A DNA stretch of 9,400 bases from an uncultured Bacilli bacterium (lineage in GTDB: Bacteria; Bacillota_I; Bacilli_A; RF39; UBA660), in assembly GCA_949113215.1 (NCBI GenBank), contig CARZYU010000019.1:6900-16299 (forward strand), in the 5' to 3' direction. The position numbers and the translations under genes are program-made. The notes beneath the pieces were generated by a model that was given only the letters and a program-made list of their open reading frames with translations, ran no database searches and was not told where the DNA came from. This document shows, piece after piece, positions 1 through 6,876 of the stretch; the first letter of the stretch is position 1; each line of letters starts with the position of its first letter.

Positions 1-32
1 TTGTCATTTCCGCTTTAATGTATAATCTAGTC

Positions 33-56
33 GCAATCTTAAAGATTGCTTTTTTT
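33..56 (+). terminator. Rho-independent terminator of an upstream unit
   Basis: GCAATC (33-38) and GATTGC (44-49) form a six-pair stem around the loop TTAAA, with possible further A-T pairs inside, followed directly by seven T (50-56). The T-run lies only on the + strand side, so it should end transcription coming from left of the window. The gene it serves is not visible. Confidence 0.75.
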
Positions 57-65
57 ATAGAACAA

Positions 66-94
66 TTGACTTTTTTTCTATTTTCTTTTAAGCT
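66..94 (+). promoter_or_regulatory. Possible promoter for the C39-like gene
   Basis: TTGACT (66-71) matches five of six -35 consensus bases. Seventeen bases later comes TAAGCT (89-94), a poor -10 that keeps the key T, A and final T. It lies between the terminator at 33-56 and the gene at 115, where a promoter is expected. A short leader would result. Seen: the -35 match and spacing. Inferred: that it is used. Confidence 0.35.
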
Positions 95-114
95 TAGAAT
101 GGTAGGATAGGAAA

Positions 115-1362
115 ATGAAAAAGATGTGTGGGTTGTTACAATTGTTTTTTTATTTTCTCGGTGCCTTTCTGTTGATTGTAGGGATTTTCTTCGAAAACAG
201 CAGAGAGGTTTTTGTTGTGCGCAAAGCAGAGAAAACAGTAGCTTCCCTTTTTCAAGATTCGAATCAAACCATTCCAAGACAAAATTTATCTTTGGAACAA
301 ATCAATCAGGCAGAACAAACGATTTCTAAAGTTTCAAGGCAAGGAATGCGAGATAGTCTGTTACAAAGAGTAGATTCTATTGCAGGATATCGAGAGTTTC
401 TAGAAAAAATTGAAAAATTTTACAAAGATGGATCTTTAAAAACAAATACGACGAGGGTCCAACTTCAAAAATTGCAGATGGAATATCAGAGTCTCGAGGC
501 TTCGTTGCAGACAGCTTTGCGTTCTACCATGAAGAAGTTGATGAACGATTATGAAACGTACGGAGAAATTAAAAGTCAGATCAATGCCCTCTTTTCGGAT
601 GGTTCCCGTACAAAGGTCAATCCAGGTGTAACTCGCAAAGAATACCGTGATGTGGAAATTCTCCTTTCGAAAGCAGAGAATAAGAATCTAAGGGAGAAAG
701 AGGAAGAATATTTAAGTGTAGTGCGTCGCTATATTGGAGTAGAAGAAGAGAGAAAACAAAAGGAAAGAGAAGAACTCATCAATCGCTCTTATATTAAGAT
801 AGAAGGAATCCCTTACATCAATCAAAATGAGAAAGCGGTATACAATGGTTGTGAGGTTGCTTCTTTGTTGATGGCTTCTCAGTACAAAGGCTATTTATCG
901 AATGTCACATTGAAGGACATAGCTTTGGCCGTTCCGAAACACGAAAATGATCCTCACCAAGGTTTTATTCGGTCTATTTTTGATTTTCAACCAAAAGAGT
1001 ATTCTCATTGGATCGCTCCAGATGCCCTTTCTTCCTTTGGACGAACTTATACTTCGAATCAAGGGATTCAAGATATAACGGGAAGTTCTTTTGAACTTTT
1101 GAAAGAAGAACTTCAAAAAGGAAATCCTCTCATTGTTTGGGTGACCGATCGTTTCCGTCCATTAGAAGAGAAGAAACCAGGAGAAGAGGTTCCACATAAC
1201 CTCCATGTTATGCTTTTGATTGGATACAATACCATCACTGGAGATTACGTTGTGCAAGATCCAGGAGGCCTCAATCCAATTACAAATCAGTATGTCGTTG
1301 AAAAGGCCAAATTTGAAGATATTTTCACAAAAATAGGAAACATGGCAGTCGTAGTTCGTTAA
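115..1362 (+). CDS. Membrane-anchored C39-like (Peptidase_C39_2) papain-fold protein
   Basis: The 415-residue product has a short basic N-terminus and one hydrophobic segment at about residues 6-26, with no clear cleavage site, so it is probably an anchored extracellular protein. Residues about 85-225 are charged and helix-prone, likely partly coiled coil. The C-terminal part, about 228-415, resembles the Peptidase_C39_2 domain. Cys246 in NGCEVAS, His364 in the HNLHVML segment and Asp382 in VVQDPGG are in the order and spacing of a Cys-His-Asp triad. Proteins of this family are often annotated as cysteine peptidases, but few have a proven substrate; a wall, peptide or bacteriocin-type target is only inference. 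The ATG has a weak AGGATAGG upstream. The gene stands alone between two terminators, so it appears monocistronic. No transporter domain is fused, so this is not a C39 bacteriocin ABC exporter. Confidence 0.8.
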   Translation: MKKMCGLLQLFFYFLGAFLLIVGIFFENSREVFVVRKAEKTVASLFQDSNQTIPRQNLSLEQINQAEQTISKVSRQGMRDSLLQRVDSIAGYREFLEKIEKFYKDGSLKTNTTRVQLQKLQMEYQSLEASLQTALRSTMKKLMNDYETYGEIKSQINALFSDGSRTKVNPGVTRKEYRDVEILLSKAENKNLREKEEEYLSVVRRYIGVEEERKQKEREELINRSYIKIEGIPYINQNEKAVYNGCEVASLLMASQYKGYLSNVTLKDIALAVPKHENDPHQGFIRSIFDFQPKEYSHWIAPDALSSFGRTYTSNQGIQDITGSSFELLKEELQKGNPLIVWVTDRFRPLEEKKPGEEVPHNLHVMLLIGYNTITGDYVVQDPGGLNPITNQYVVEKAKFEDIFTKIGNMAVVVR

Positions 1363-1388
1363 AAAGGATGTTGTAAAAATCCTTTTTT
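1361..1388 (+). terminator. Rho-independent terminator overlapping a stop codon
   Basis: AAAAAGGAT (1361-1369) pairs perfectly with ATCCTTTTT (1379-1387) across a nine-base loop. The 3' arm runs into the T-tract (1383-1388). The stem begins inside the TAA stop (1360-1362) of the C39-like gene. It is A/U-rich with only three G-C or equivalent strong pairs, so it may be leaky. It separates this gene from the rpsF promoter. Confidence 0.75.
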
Positions 1389-1411
1389 CTTTGGAAGTCG
1401 TGAATTTTTTG

Positions 1412-1440
1412 TTTACTTCTTTTATATAATTTGTTATACT
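1412..1440 (+). promoter_or_regulatory. rpsF operon promoter
   Basis: TTTACT (1412-1417) is the -35 (four of six), with a 17-base spacer to TATACT (1435-1440, five of six). TGT directly precedes the -10, giving an extended -10 (TGnTATACT), which would compensate for the weaker -35. Transcription should begin around 1446-1448, about 60 bases before rpsF. A TATAAT at 1425-1430 is an alternative -10 but lacks a well placed -35. Confidence 0.7.
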
Positions 1441-1446
1441 ACTAAC

Positions 1447-1499
1447 GAGTATTTTAAGTACTCCTTGCTGCTTATTGCAGCCAATAGACCATAAGGAGG
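1447..1499 (+). promoter_or_regulatory. Structured rpsF leader, probable S6:S18-responsive element
   Basis: Three pairings can be drawn. GAGTA (1447-1451) with TACTC (1459-1463) forms a 5' hairpin. GCTGC (1467-1471) with GCAGC (1477-1481) forms a hairpin with loop TTATT. CTCCTT (1461-1466) with AAGGAG (1493-1498) forms a long-range helix enclosing the second hairpin and covering the Shine-Dalgarno. The first and third share bases 1461-1463, so they exclude each other. Leaders of rpsF in many bacteria are known to bind the S6:S18 protein pair and repress the operon; position and architecture fit that class. The CCG reported as its signature is absent here; CCA (1481-1483) is the nearest match. 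Regulation by S6:S18 is inferred. Confidence 0.55.
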
Positions 1500-1506
1500 T
1501 GGAGTC

Positions 1507-1797
1507 ATGAGAACTTACGAAGTGATGTTCGTAGTAAGACCAGACTTAGAAGAAGCTAACATCAAGTCCGTTGCTGACAATATGAAAGATTTGCTTGCCA
1601 AAAATGGAGCAACTGTCAAAGAAGAAAAAGCAATGGGACAAAAGGAATTGGCTTATGAGATGAATAAGTATAAGACTGGGTATTATTTCTTCTACGTTAT
1701 TGAGACCAAAGATGCAAAAGCTATTGACGAATTCAATCGTTTAACTCGTATTAATGAAGACATTATTCGCAGTTTAGTCATCCGCAAAGAAGACTAA
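1507..1797 (+). CDS. rpsF: 30S ribosomal protein S6
   Basis: The 96-residue product has the full S6 length and pattern: it opens MRTYEVMFVVRP, has the central KKLAYEM-like segment here read as QKELAYEMNKYKTGYY, and ends near RSLVIRKED. S6 is a ferredoxin-like-fold protein that binds the central domain of 16S rRNA together with S18. It lacks the long acidic or glutamate tail of enterobacterial S6, as usual in Bacillota. The ATG follows a near-perfect AAGGAGG (1493-1499) with seven bases between, and this ribosome binding site is the one that the leader helix can cover. It is first in an operon with ssb (13 bases on) and rpsR. Confidence 0.98.
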   Translation: MRTYEVMFVVRPDLEEANIKSVADNMKDLLAKNGATVKEEKAMGQKELAYEMNKYKTGYYFFYVIETKDAKAIDEFNRLTRINEDIIRSLVIRKED

Positions 1798-1810
1798 GAA
1801 AGAGGTAAAA

Positions 1811-2284
1811 ATGAATAAAGTATTTTTAATTGGTCGCTTAACGAGAGACCCAGAATTAAGATATACAGGAAGTAATGTTCCTGTTGCGACTTTCTCTATT
1901 GCTGTCAATCGTCCATTTTCGAATCAAGCGGGAGAAAGAGAAGCAGATTTCATCAATGTTGTCATTTGGAGAAAACAAGCAGAAAATGTGAAAAATTATA
2001 TGACCAAAGGAAGTCAAGTTGCAGTGGATGGTAGAATTCAAACCCGCTCTTACGATGACCAAAATGGACAAAAACGTTATGTTACAGAAGTTGTAGCAGA
2101 TAATGTGGAATTTTTAGGATCGAAGGGTTCTTCTAACAATGGAGCAAACCAAGATCTTGGAACTGGTCCAACACCATATGATTTTCCTGAGACACAAGCT
2201 CCAAAAACAACCGATGTTACCGAAAATCCGTTTGCTGATTTTGGAAATAGTATTGAAATCAGTGATGACGAGTTACCATTCTAA
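1811..2284 (+). CDS. ssb: Single-stranded DNA-binding protein
   Basis: The 157-residue product begins MNKVFLIGRLTRDPELRYT, the classic start of the SSB OB-fold, which covers about residues 1-105. Conserved OB-fold segments include FINVVIWRKQAENV (47-60) and the region up to VADNVEFLG. A short Asn/Gly/Pro-rich linker leads to the acidic tip DDELPF (152-157), the tail that docks replication and repair partners. It coats single-stranded DNA at forks and acts as a hub for repair proteins. The start has AGAGGT five bases upstream. It is the second gene of the rpsF-ssb-rpsR operon, the order seen in Bacillus for ssbA, so it is the main housekeeping SSB rather than a competence or phage paralogue. 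Confidence 0.98.
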   Translation: MNKVFLIGRLTRDPELRYTGSNVPVATFSIAVNRPFSNQAGEREADFINVVIWRKQAENVKNYMTKGSQVAVDGRIQTRSYDDQNGQKRYVTEVVADNVEFLGSKGSSNNGANQDLGTGPTPYDFPETQAPKTTDVTENPFADFGNSIEISDDELPF

Positions 2285-2298
2285 GAAGGAGGATTACT

Positions 2299-2514
2299 AT
2301 GGCAGAATTTTATCGTAAAAAGAAAAAAGTATGTTATATGTGCACAGGAAAAGATGTTGATTATAAAGATGTAGAAACATTACGTAAATTTATCAATGAA
2401 CGTGGTAAGATCTTACCAAGACGTGTGACAGGAAACTGTGCAAGACATCAAAGATACATTGCGGCACAAATCAAGCGTGCTCGTGCCATTGGTTTATTAC
2501 CATATACAAAGTAA
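2299..2514 (+). CDS. rpsR: 30S ribosomal protein S18, cysteine-rich (zinc-motif) form
   Basis: This 71-residue protein carries the S18 core: DYKDVETLRKF (21-31), ERGKILPRRVTG (34-45) and the C-terminal RARAIGLLPY. S18 sits with S6 on the 30S platform. Four potential metal ligands are visible: Cys12 and Cys15 (CYMC) and Cys47 and His50 (CARH). This is the 'C+' type of S18 thought to bind zinc; B. subtilis S18 as I recall it lacks this pattern. A C+ form can imply dependence on zinc supply, with a C- paralogue elsewhere, but that cannot be judged here. The start follows GAAGGAGG closely, 14 bases after the ssb stop. The gene is last in its operon, immediately before a terminator. Confidence 0.97.
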   Translation: MAEFYRKKKKVCYMCTGKDVDYKDVETLRKFINERGKILPRRVTGNCARHQRYIAAQIKRARAIGLLPYTK

Positions 2515-2515
2515 G

Positions 2516-2536
2516 AAGAGGGATTCCTCTTTTTTT
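2516..2536 (+). terminator. Terminator of the rpsF-ssb-rpsR operon
   Basis: AAGAGG (2516-2521) pairs with CCTCTT (2526-2531) around the tetraloop GATT, and the 3' arm continues into seven T (2530-2536). It starts two bases after the rpsR stop. It separates the ribosomal operon from the promoter of the DHH gene. Confidence 0.8.
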
Positions 2537-2543
2537 GTTTCCA

Positions 2544-2572
2544 TGGACGTTTTGACCTTTTTCGTGTATAAT
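2544..2572 (+). promoter_or_regulatory. Probable promoter of the DHH-rplI-dnaB operon
   Basis: A perfect TATAAT (2567-2572) has TGGACG (2544-2549, four of six) exactly 17 bases upstream. A better-looking TTGACC (2552-2557) lies only nine bases from the -10, too close for the housekeeping sigma factor. The terminator at 2516-2536 just upstream supports a new transcription start here, giving a leader of about 20 bases with AAGGAGG before the ATG at 2600. Confidence 0.6.
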
Positions 2573-2599
2573 TATCGTGGGGGATCATAAGGAGGAAAC

Positions 2600-3598
2600 A
2601 TGAGCGTATTAGATTATCGTAGAGCATTTAACCGAATTCTTCGTCGCAGTAAACATGTTTTTCTCATGGGACATCGAGATCTCGATTTAGATGCACTAGG
2701 AAGTGCTCTTGGAATGAGTTCTATTCTGCAAAAGTTTAGAAAAAATTGTTCTATTATCATTGATGATAAAGAACATGAATTAGGTGTACAAAAAGTATTA
2801 GAGGAAACAGAAGGGATTTTTTCGATCATTGAAAGCAAAGAAATTCCCAATTATCTCCATAAAAGAAACAAAAAGAATCTCTTGATTTTGGTCGATGTAA
2901 ATAAAAAAAATATTCTTCAAGACAGGGAAGCATTAAGTTATTTTTCAAATATTGTCATTCTTGATCATCATGAAATAGGAGAAGATACAGTAGGTGCAAC
3001 TCTTCCTATCATTGATACCAATGTATCTAGTACTTGTGAAATGATCGCGGAACTGGTAGAATATTATAGCATAGAAATGGATCCCTATATTTCTACCGTT
3101 TTACTTTCGGGAATTGTTCTAGATACGAATAATTTCACTTTAAAGACCAAAGCGAGAACTTATGAATGTGCGCATTTTTTAACAACTTTAGGAGCGAATC
3201 CCGAAAAAGTTCAATACTTATTGAAACAGGATTTGGAAGATTATATAGAGCGGCAAAAACTACTTGCGAACTGTGAAATCATCGATGGAAAATATGCAAT
3301 TGCAAAAGGAAGCGGCAACACCATTTATCGGAGGGAAGATCTGGCAAAAATTGCAGATACCTTATTGTTTTTCAATCACATTGAAGCATCGTTTGTCATC
3401 GGAAAATTAGATAAAAAAGTAGTTGGAATTAGTGCTAGAAGTTTTCAAGATTTTAAAGTACATGAAGTATTAGAAAAACTGGGAGGCGGAGGAGAAAAGA
3501 ATATCGCTGCTGCCCGCATTGAAAATACAACTGTAGCTGATACCATCAAAAAGTTAAAAAAATATATCAAAGAGCAGGAGGAGAGGACATGCAAGTAA
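2600..3598 (+). CDS. Short GdpP-like DHH/DHHA1 phosphodiesterase
   Basis: The 332-residue product contains only the DHH (about 15-160) and DHHA1 (about 215-320) domains. Metal-site motifs are visible: GHRDLDLDALG (24-34; His25, Asp29, Asp31), Asp99 in LVDVN, Asp122-His123-His124 and Asp175 in GIVLDT. Best resemblance is to the catalytic half of GdpP (c-di-AMP phosphodiesterase), including SSTCEM and NFTLKTKART. The position between rpsR and rplI matches B. subtilis gdpP (yybT). The usual N-terminal membrane helices, PAS and degenerate GGDEF domains are missing: the protein starts 15 or so residues before the DHH core, with its own promoter and AAGGAGG site, so this does not look like a recent truncation. 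GGGG (295-298) is followed by Glu299 where His is normal. Hydrolysis of c-di-AMP or of pApA/nanoRNA (NrnA-like) are both possible. It overlaps rplI by ten bases. Confidence 0.85.
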   Translation: MSVLDYRRAFNRILRRSKHVFLMGHRDLDLDALGSALGMSSILQKFRKNCSIIIDDKEHELGVQKVLEETEGIFSIIESKEIPNYLHKRNKKNLLILVDVNKKNILQDREALSYFSNIVILDHHEIGEDTVGATLPIIDTNVSSTCEMIAELVEYYSIEMDPYISTVLLSGIVLDTNNFTLKTKARTYECAHFLTTLGANPEKVQYLLKQDLEDYIERQKLLANCEIIDGKYAIAKGSGNTIYRREDLAKIADTLLFFNHIEASFVIGKLDKKVVGISARSFQDFKVHEVLEKLGGGGEKNIAAARIENTTVADTIKKLKKYIKEQEERTCK

Positions 3599-4029
3599 TT
3601 TTTCTAAAAGATTTACGTGGTCAGGGAAAAAAAGGAGAAATGAAACACGTCAAAGATGGGTATGCCGAAAATTTTCTTATCAAAAATGGTTATGCTATTT
3701 CAGCAACTCCTGCTAATTTACAAAAGTATGAAAGAGAAAAGAGTCATCAAAAGGAATTAGAACGTTTGGAAAAAGAAAAAGCAGAAAAGTTGAAAGAACA
3801 ACTGGAAAAAGTCACTTTGACATTTGCTGTAAAAACAGGTGCAGGCGATAAAGTTTTCGGTAGTGTTAGTCCGAAACAAATCAAAGAACAGCTCGATCAA
3901 TTGGGTTATTCCATCGATAAGAAAACGATTGAATTGGTGGAAGGCCTTAGTAGTTTGGGCTTTCATCAAGTAAAGATCAACTTATACAAAGAAGTATTTG
4001 CAAAGATAAAAGTACACTTAGTAAAATAG
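3589..4029 (+). CDS. rplI: 50S ribosomal protein L9
   Basis: The 146-residue product has the standard L9 shape. The N-terminal rRNA-binding domain (1-50) includes MQVIFLKDLRGQGKKGE and VKDGYAENFLIKNGYA. A long charged connecting helix runs about 45-75, and the C-terminal domain (about 78-146) includes FGSVSPKQIKEQL. L9 binds 23S rRNA near the L1 stalk and helps maintain translational fidelity. AGGAGG (3576-3581) lies seven bases before the ATG, inside the end of the DHH gene, so the two are probably translationally coupled. The pairing of a DHH gene with rplI and dnaB is a conserved Bacilli arrangement. Confidence 0.98.
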   Translation: MQVIFLKDLRGQGKKGEMKHVKDGYAENFLIKNGYAISATPANLQKYEREKSHQKELERLEKEKAEKLKEQLEKVTLTFAVKTGAGDKVFGSVSPKQIKEQLDQLGYSIDKKTIELVEGLSSLGFHQVKINLYKEVFAKIKVHLVK

Positions 4030-4039
4030 AGGTGGTAAA

Positions 4040-5410
4040 ATGGCAAGTGCAGGATTACGTTTAATGCCGAATAATTTAGAAGCAGAAGAATCCGTTTTAG
4101 GAGCTTGCTTTTTAGCGCCTTCTGCTTTGACAAAAGCTTGTGAAGTCTTAGGAAGTGATTCCTTCTTCGATTCTAAAAATGCAAAGATTTTTGAAGTTTT
4201 AAAATTTTTTTGTGATAATAACATTCCTATCGATTTAACAACCTTTACAGCGGAATTAAAAAATCGCAAACTCCTTTCCGAAGTAGGCGGGGTAGAATAT
4301 ATTACCGAAATCGTCAATTTTGTTCCAACCGCGGCCAATATTGATTATTATATTAAAATCGTCGAAGATTTGGCGACAAAGAGAAAACTCATTATGACTG
4401 CTACCAATATTGCGACACAAGGATATGAGGAAGAAGATAACATCAATGAGTTGATCGAAGAAGCAGAAAAACAAATCTTGGATGTTGGGAAGAATCGTCG
4501 AACCAGTGAATTTAAAAATATTCGTGAGGTCCTAAAAAAGACGCAATCGGATTTGGAAAAACTTTCGGAAACCAAAGGAGAAATTACAGGAATTCCTACA
4601 GGATGGACCGACTTAGATCGCACCACTTCTGGATTTCACGAAAATGAACTCATTATCATTGCCGCTCGTCCAGCGATGGGAAAAACGGCCTTTCTTTTGA
4701 ATATGGCTACTCATATGGCAATGGATGCTGGAAAGACAGTTGCACTTTTTAACTTGGAAATGGGTGCAGAACAGTTGGCTACTCGTATGCTATCTTCTCT
4801 TGGACAATTAGATGGATATAAATTGCGGACAGGTAATTTACTAAACAATGATTGGCGACGAATCAATGAAGCTGTTAGCCAGTTGTCAGAAGCAAATCTT
4901 TATATCGATGATACTCCAGGAGTAACCATTGGAGAAATCAGAGCCAAATGTCGTCGCCTTGCCAATAGTGGAACAGGATTAGGAGTTGTGATTATCGACT
5001 ATTTGCAATTGATCTCAGGTGGCAGAAATTATGGAACAAACAGACAACAGGAAGTTTCTGATATTTCAAGAACGTTAAAAACGATGGCAATGGAACTCCA
5101 TGTTCCAGTCATTGCTGCTGCTCAATTGTCCCGTGCTGTGGAATCGAGAGAGGATAAGAGACCTCTCATGAGTGACTTGAGAGAATCAGGTTCGATTGAA
5201 CAAGATGCCGATATTGTTGCTTTCCTTTATCGTGATGACTATTACAACAAAGAAAAACGCTTGGATGATAATAGTTCGATTACAGAATTTATTATTGGAA
5301 AGCATCGTAATGGACCAACTAGAACCATTGAGTTGCTCTTTAAAAAAGATACGAGTACTTTTGTCAATTTAAGAAAAGATGATTCGAAGGAAGGTGGAAA
5401 AAGTGAATAG
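4040..5410 (+). CDS. dnaB: Replicative DNA helicase DnaB (DnaC in B. subtilis)
   Basis: The 456-residue product has the usual family length. The N-terminal domain covers about 1-110 (NNLEAEESVLGA), with a linker helix to about 175 and a RecA-like domain from about 180. Visible catalytic elements are Walker A ARPAMGKT (209-216), Glu240 in FNLEM, Walker B VVIIDYLQL (316-324, Asp320), Gln362 in AAQLSR, the DnaB motif from Arg374 to Asp391 (DLRESGSIEQDAD) and the arginine-finger region KHRNGPT (421-427). The hexamer unwinds DNA at the replication fork and recruits DnaG primase. No intein interrupts the conserved motifs. The start follows AGAGGTGG, ten bases after rplI. Its 3' end overlaps the next gene by eight bases. 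In B. subtilis this gene is named dnaC; I use the general symbol. Confidence 0.98.
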   Translation: MASAGLRLMPNNLEAEESVLGACFLAPSALTKACEVLGSDSFFDSKNAKIFEVLKFFCDNNIPIDLTTFTAELKNRKLLSEVGGVEYITEIVNFVPTAANIDYYIKIVEDLATKRKLIMTATNIATQGYEEEDNINELIEEAEKQILDVGKNRRTSEFKNIREVLKKTQSDLEKLSETKGEITGIPTGWTDLDRTTSGFHENELIIIAARPAMGKTAFLLNMATHMAMDAGKTVALFNLEMGAEQLATRMLSSLGQLDGYKLRTGNLLNNDWRRINEAVSQLSEANLYIDDTPGVTIGEIRAKCRRLANSGTGLGVVIIDYLQLISGGRNYGTNRQQEVSDISRTLKTMAMELHVPVIAAAQLSRAVESREDKRPLMSDLRESGSIEQDADIVAFLYRDDYYNKEKRLDDNSSITEFIIGKHRNGPTRTIELLFKKDTSTFVNLRKDDSKEGGKSE

Positions 5411-6875
5411 ACGCACGATTGGTTATATGATGGCATCTCTTTTGATAAGTTTTTCTTTTCTATTAGTAGGATTTAAACCGAAAAGTATCGAGCCAATTGA
5501 ACTTTATCGTGTCTATTTAGATGGTAAGTCCGTTGGACTTACCCGTTCGAAGGAAGAATTGGAACAATACATTGATGAACGACAAGAAGCGTTGAAAGAA
5601 AAATACAAGGTGGATAAAATTTATGCTCCAAAAGATTTAGTCATTGAAAAAGAAATGACTTACGATCGTAATATTTTATCGACCAAACAAATTTACAATC
5701 GAATTGATAAAATCTCTCCTTTTACGATCAAGGGATATCGTTATTTTATTGAAGGTGCTGTTTTGGAAAACGATTCTACCAAACATACTACTCCAGATGA
5801 GACCATTTATGTATTAGAGAAAAAGGTTTTTGAGGAATCAGTAGATAAGACTGTTCGTGCTTTCGTAGGAGACGATGCTTATGATCGTTACCTAAATGAA
5901 ACACAGCCAGAAATCAAGAATACAGGAAAGATCATCGAAAATGTAGAGATCAAAAACAAGATTTCTTATCGTGAACAAAACATTCCAGTCAATGAAACCA
6001 TTTATACGAACGTCGAAGACTTGTCTCGTTATTTATTGTTTGGAACAACCAAGGATCAGGCGAAATATACTGTTCAAGCAGGCGATAGTATCGAGGATGT
6101 GGCATTTAATAACAAAATTTCAACGGAAGAGTTTTTAATCGCTAATCCAAATTTTCAGGATGCGAACAGTCTTCTTTTTGAAGGCCAAGAAGTTACACTA
6201 GGAATTTTACAACCAAAATTTCAAACATTAGAATCCGATCATATCGTCGAACTTCAGGAAAATCGTTATAAAACAGAAATTCGTTACGACTTTAATATGT
6301 TTCTTGGAAGTGAACAGGTATTACAAGAAGGTCAAAATGGACTCACGAAAATTACCAAGAAAGTTCAAAAGTCCAATGGGGATGTTTTGACTTCGGTAAT
6401 TTCTGAATCACAGGAATTGAGACCAACGATCGATAAGATTATTGTTCGTGGTGGAAGAAGTTCTTGGTCTGTTGGAACCCCATCTGGTGATTGGCTCTGG
6501 CCTACCATTGTACCGTATACCATCAACAGTCCGTTTGGTTATCGTTGGGGAACTTTGCACGATGGAGTTGATATTGGTGGTTGTGGTTATGGATCACCAA
6601 TCTTCGCTTCCAACAGTGGAGTGATTGTCCAATCTTCCGAAAAATGGGACAATGGACAATACATTACGATTGACCATGGAAATGGTTACTATACGTTGTA
6701 TGCGCACCTTTCCGCTCGGTATGTTGGAGTGGGGCAACAAGTCAAACAAGGAGATGTCATAGGAGCAATGGGACAAAGTGGATTTGCCACAGGAACGCAT
6801 TTACATTTTTCCATTTGGAACGGGTTCCCTTATCGTGGAGGAAGTCAAGTGCTCAACCCTATGACGTTATTCTAA
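5403..6875 (+). CDS. Membrane-anchored LysM-G5-M23 murein endopeptidase
   Basis: I choose GTG 5403 (490 residues) because AAGGTGG (5391-5397) lies five bases before it; ATG 5379 would add eight residues but has no ribosome binding site. Domains: a membrane segment (about 7-24, uncleaved or signal), an extracellular region without recognisable motif (25-218), LysM (about 221-268, YTVQAGDSIEDVA), G5 (about 276-350) and M23 peptidase (about 372-487). M23 zinc and catalytic residues are all present: His386 and Asp390 (HDGVD), His434 (YAHLS), and His466/His468 (HLHFS). It should be an active zinc endopeptidase cutting peptidoglycan cross-bridges outside the cell, with LysM binding glycan. It overlaps dnaB by eight bases and ends one base before walJ, so it is probably coupled to both. 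In B. subtilis the WalRK system lies in the corresponding gap. Precise role (growth, division or separation) is unknown. Confidence 0.9.
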   Translation: MNRRTIGYMMASLLISFSFLLVGFKPKSIEPIELYRVYLDGKSVGLTRSKEELEQYIDERQEALKEKYKVDKIYAPKDLVIEKEMTYDRNILSTKQIYNRIDKISPFTIKGYRYFIEGAVLENDSTKHTTPDETIYVLEKKVFEESVDKTVRAFVGDDAYDRYLNETQPEIKNTGKIIENVEIKNKISYREQNIPVNETIYTNVEDLSRYLLFGTTKDQAKYTVQAGDSIEDVAFNNKISTEEFLIANPNFQDANSLLFEGQEVTLGILQPKFQTLESDHIVELQENRYKTEIRYDFNMFLGSEQVLQEGQNGLTKITKKVQKSNGDVLTSVISESQELRPTIDKIIVRGGRSSWSVGTPSGDWLWPTIVPYTINSPFGYRWGTLHDGVDIGGCGYGSPIFASNSGVIVQSSEKWDNGQYITIDHGNGYYTLYAHLSARYVGVGQQVKQGDVIGAMGQSGFATGTHLHFSIWNGFPYRGGSQVLNPMTLF

Positions 6876-6876
6876 T

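Noticed and set aside
1..26. TTGTCA (1-6) and TATAAT (21-26) as a promoter
   Set aside because: The spacer is only 14 bases and a transcript would start right at the terminator hairpin at 33. The perfect -10 is probably chance in AT-rich DNA or belongs to the end of an upstream gene.
2552..2572. TTGACC followed nine bases later by TATAAT, echoed by TTTACA and TATACT nine bases apart at 8799-8819
   Set aside because: Nine bases is too short for a sigma-70-type promoter. With two cases in AT-rich intergenic DNA I take it as coincidence; at 2544-2549 a properly spaced -35 exists.
2515..2599. Possible remains of the missing GdpP N-terminal domains
   Set aside because: Eighty-five bases cannot hold them, and the stretch is accounted for by a terminator, promoter and ribosome binding site.
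4018..4626. Overlapping antisense open frames of 70-106 codons within dnaB and other genes
   Set aside because: They lie opposite well-conserved genes, show no ribosome binding sites or recognisable domains, and are expected by chance from the codon bias of the + strand genes.
5379..5402. ATG 5379 as start of the M23 peptidase
   Set aside because: It would overlap dnaB by 32 bases and has no ribosome binding site, whereas GTG 5403 has AAGGTGG five bases upstream.
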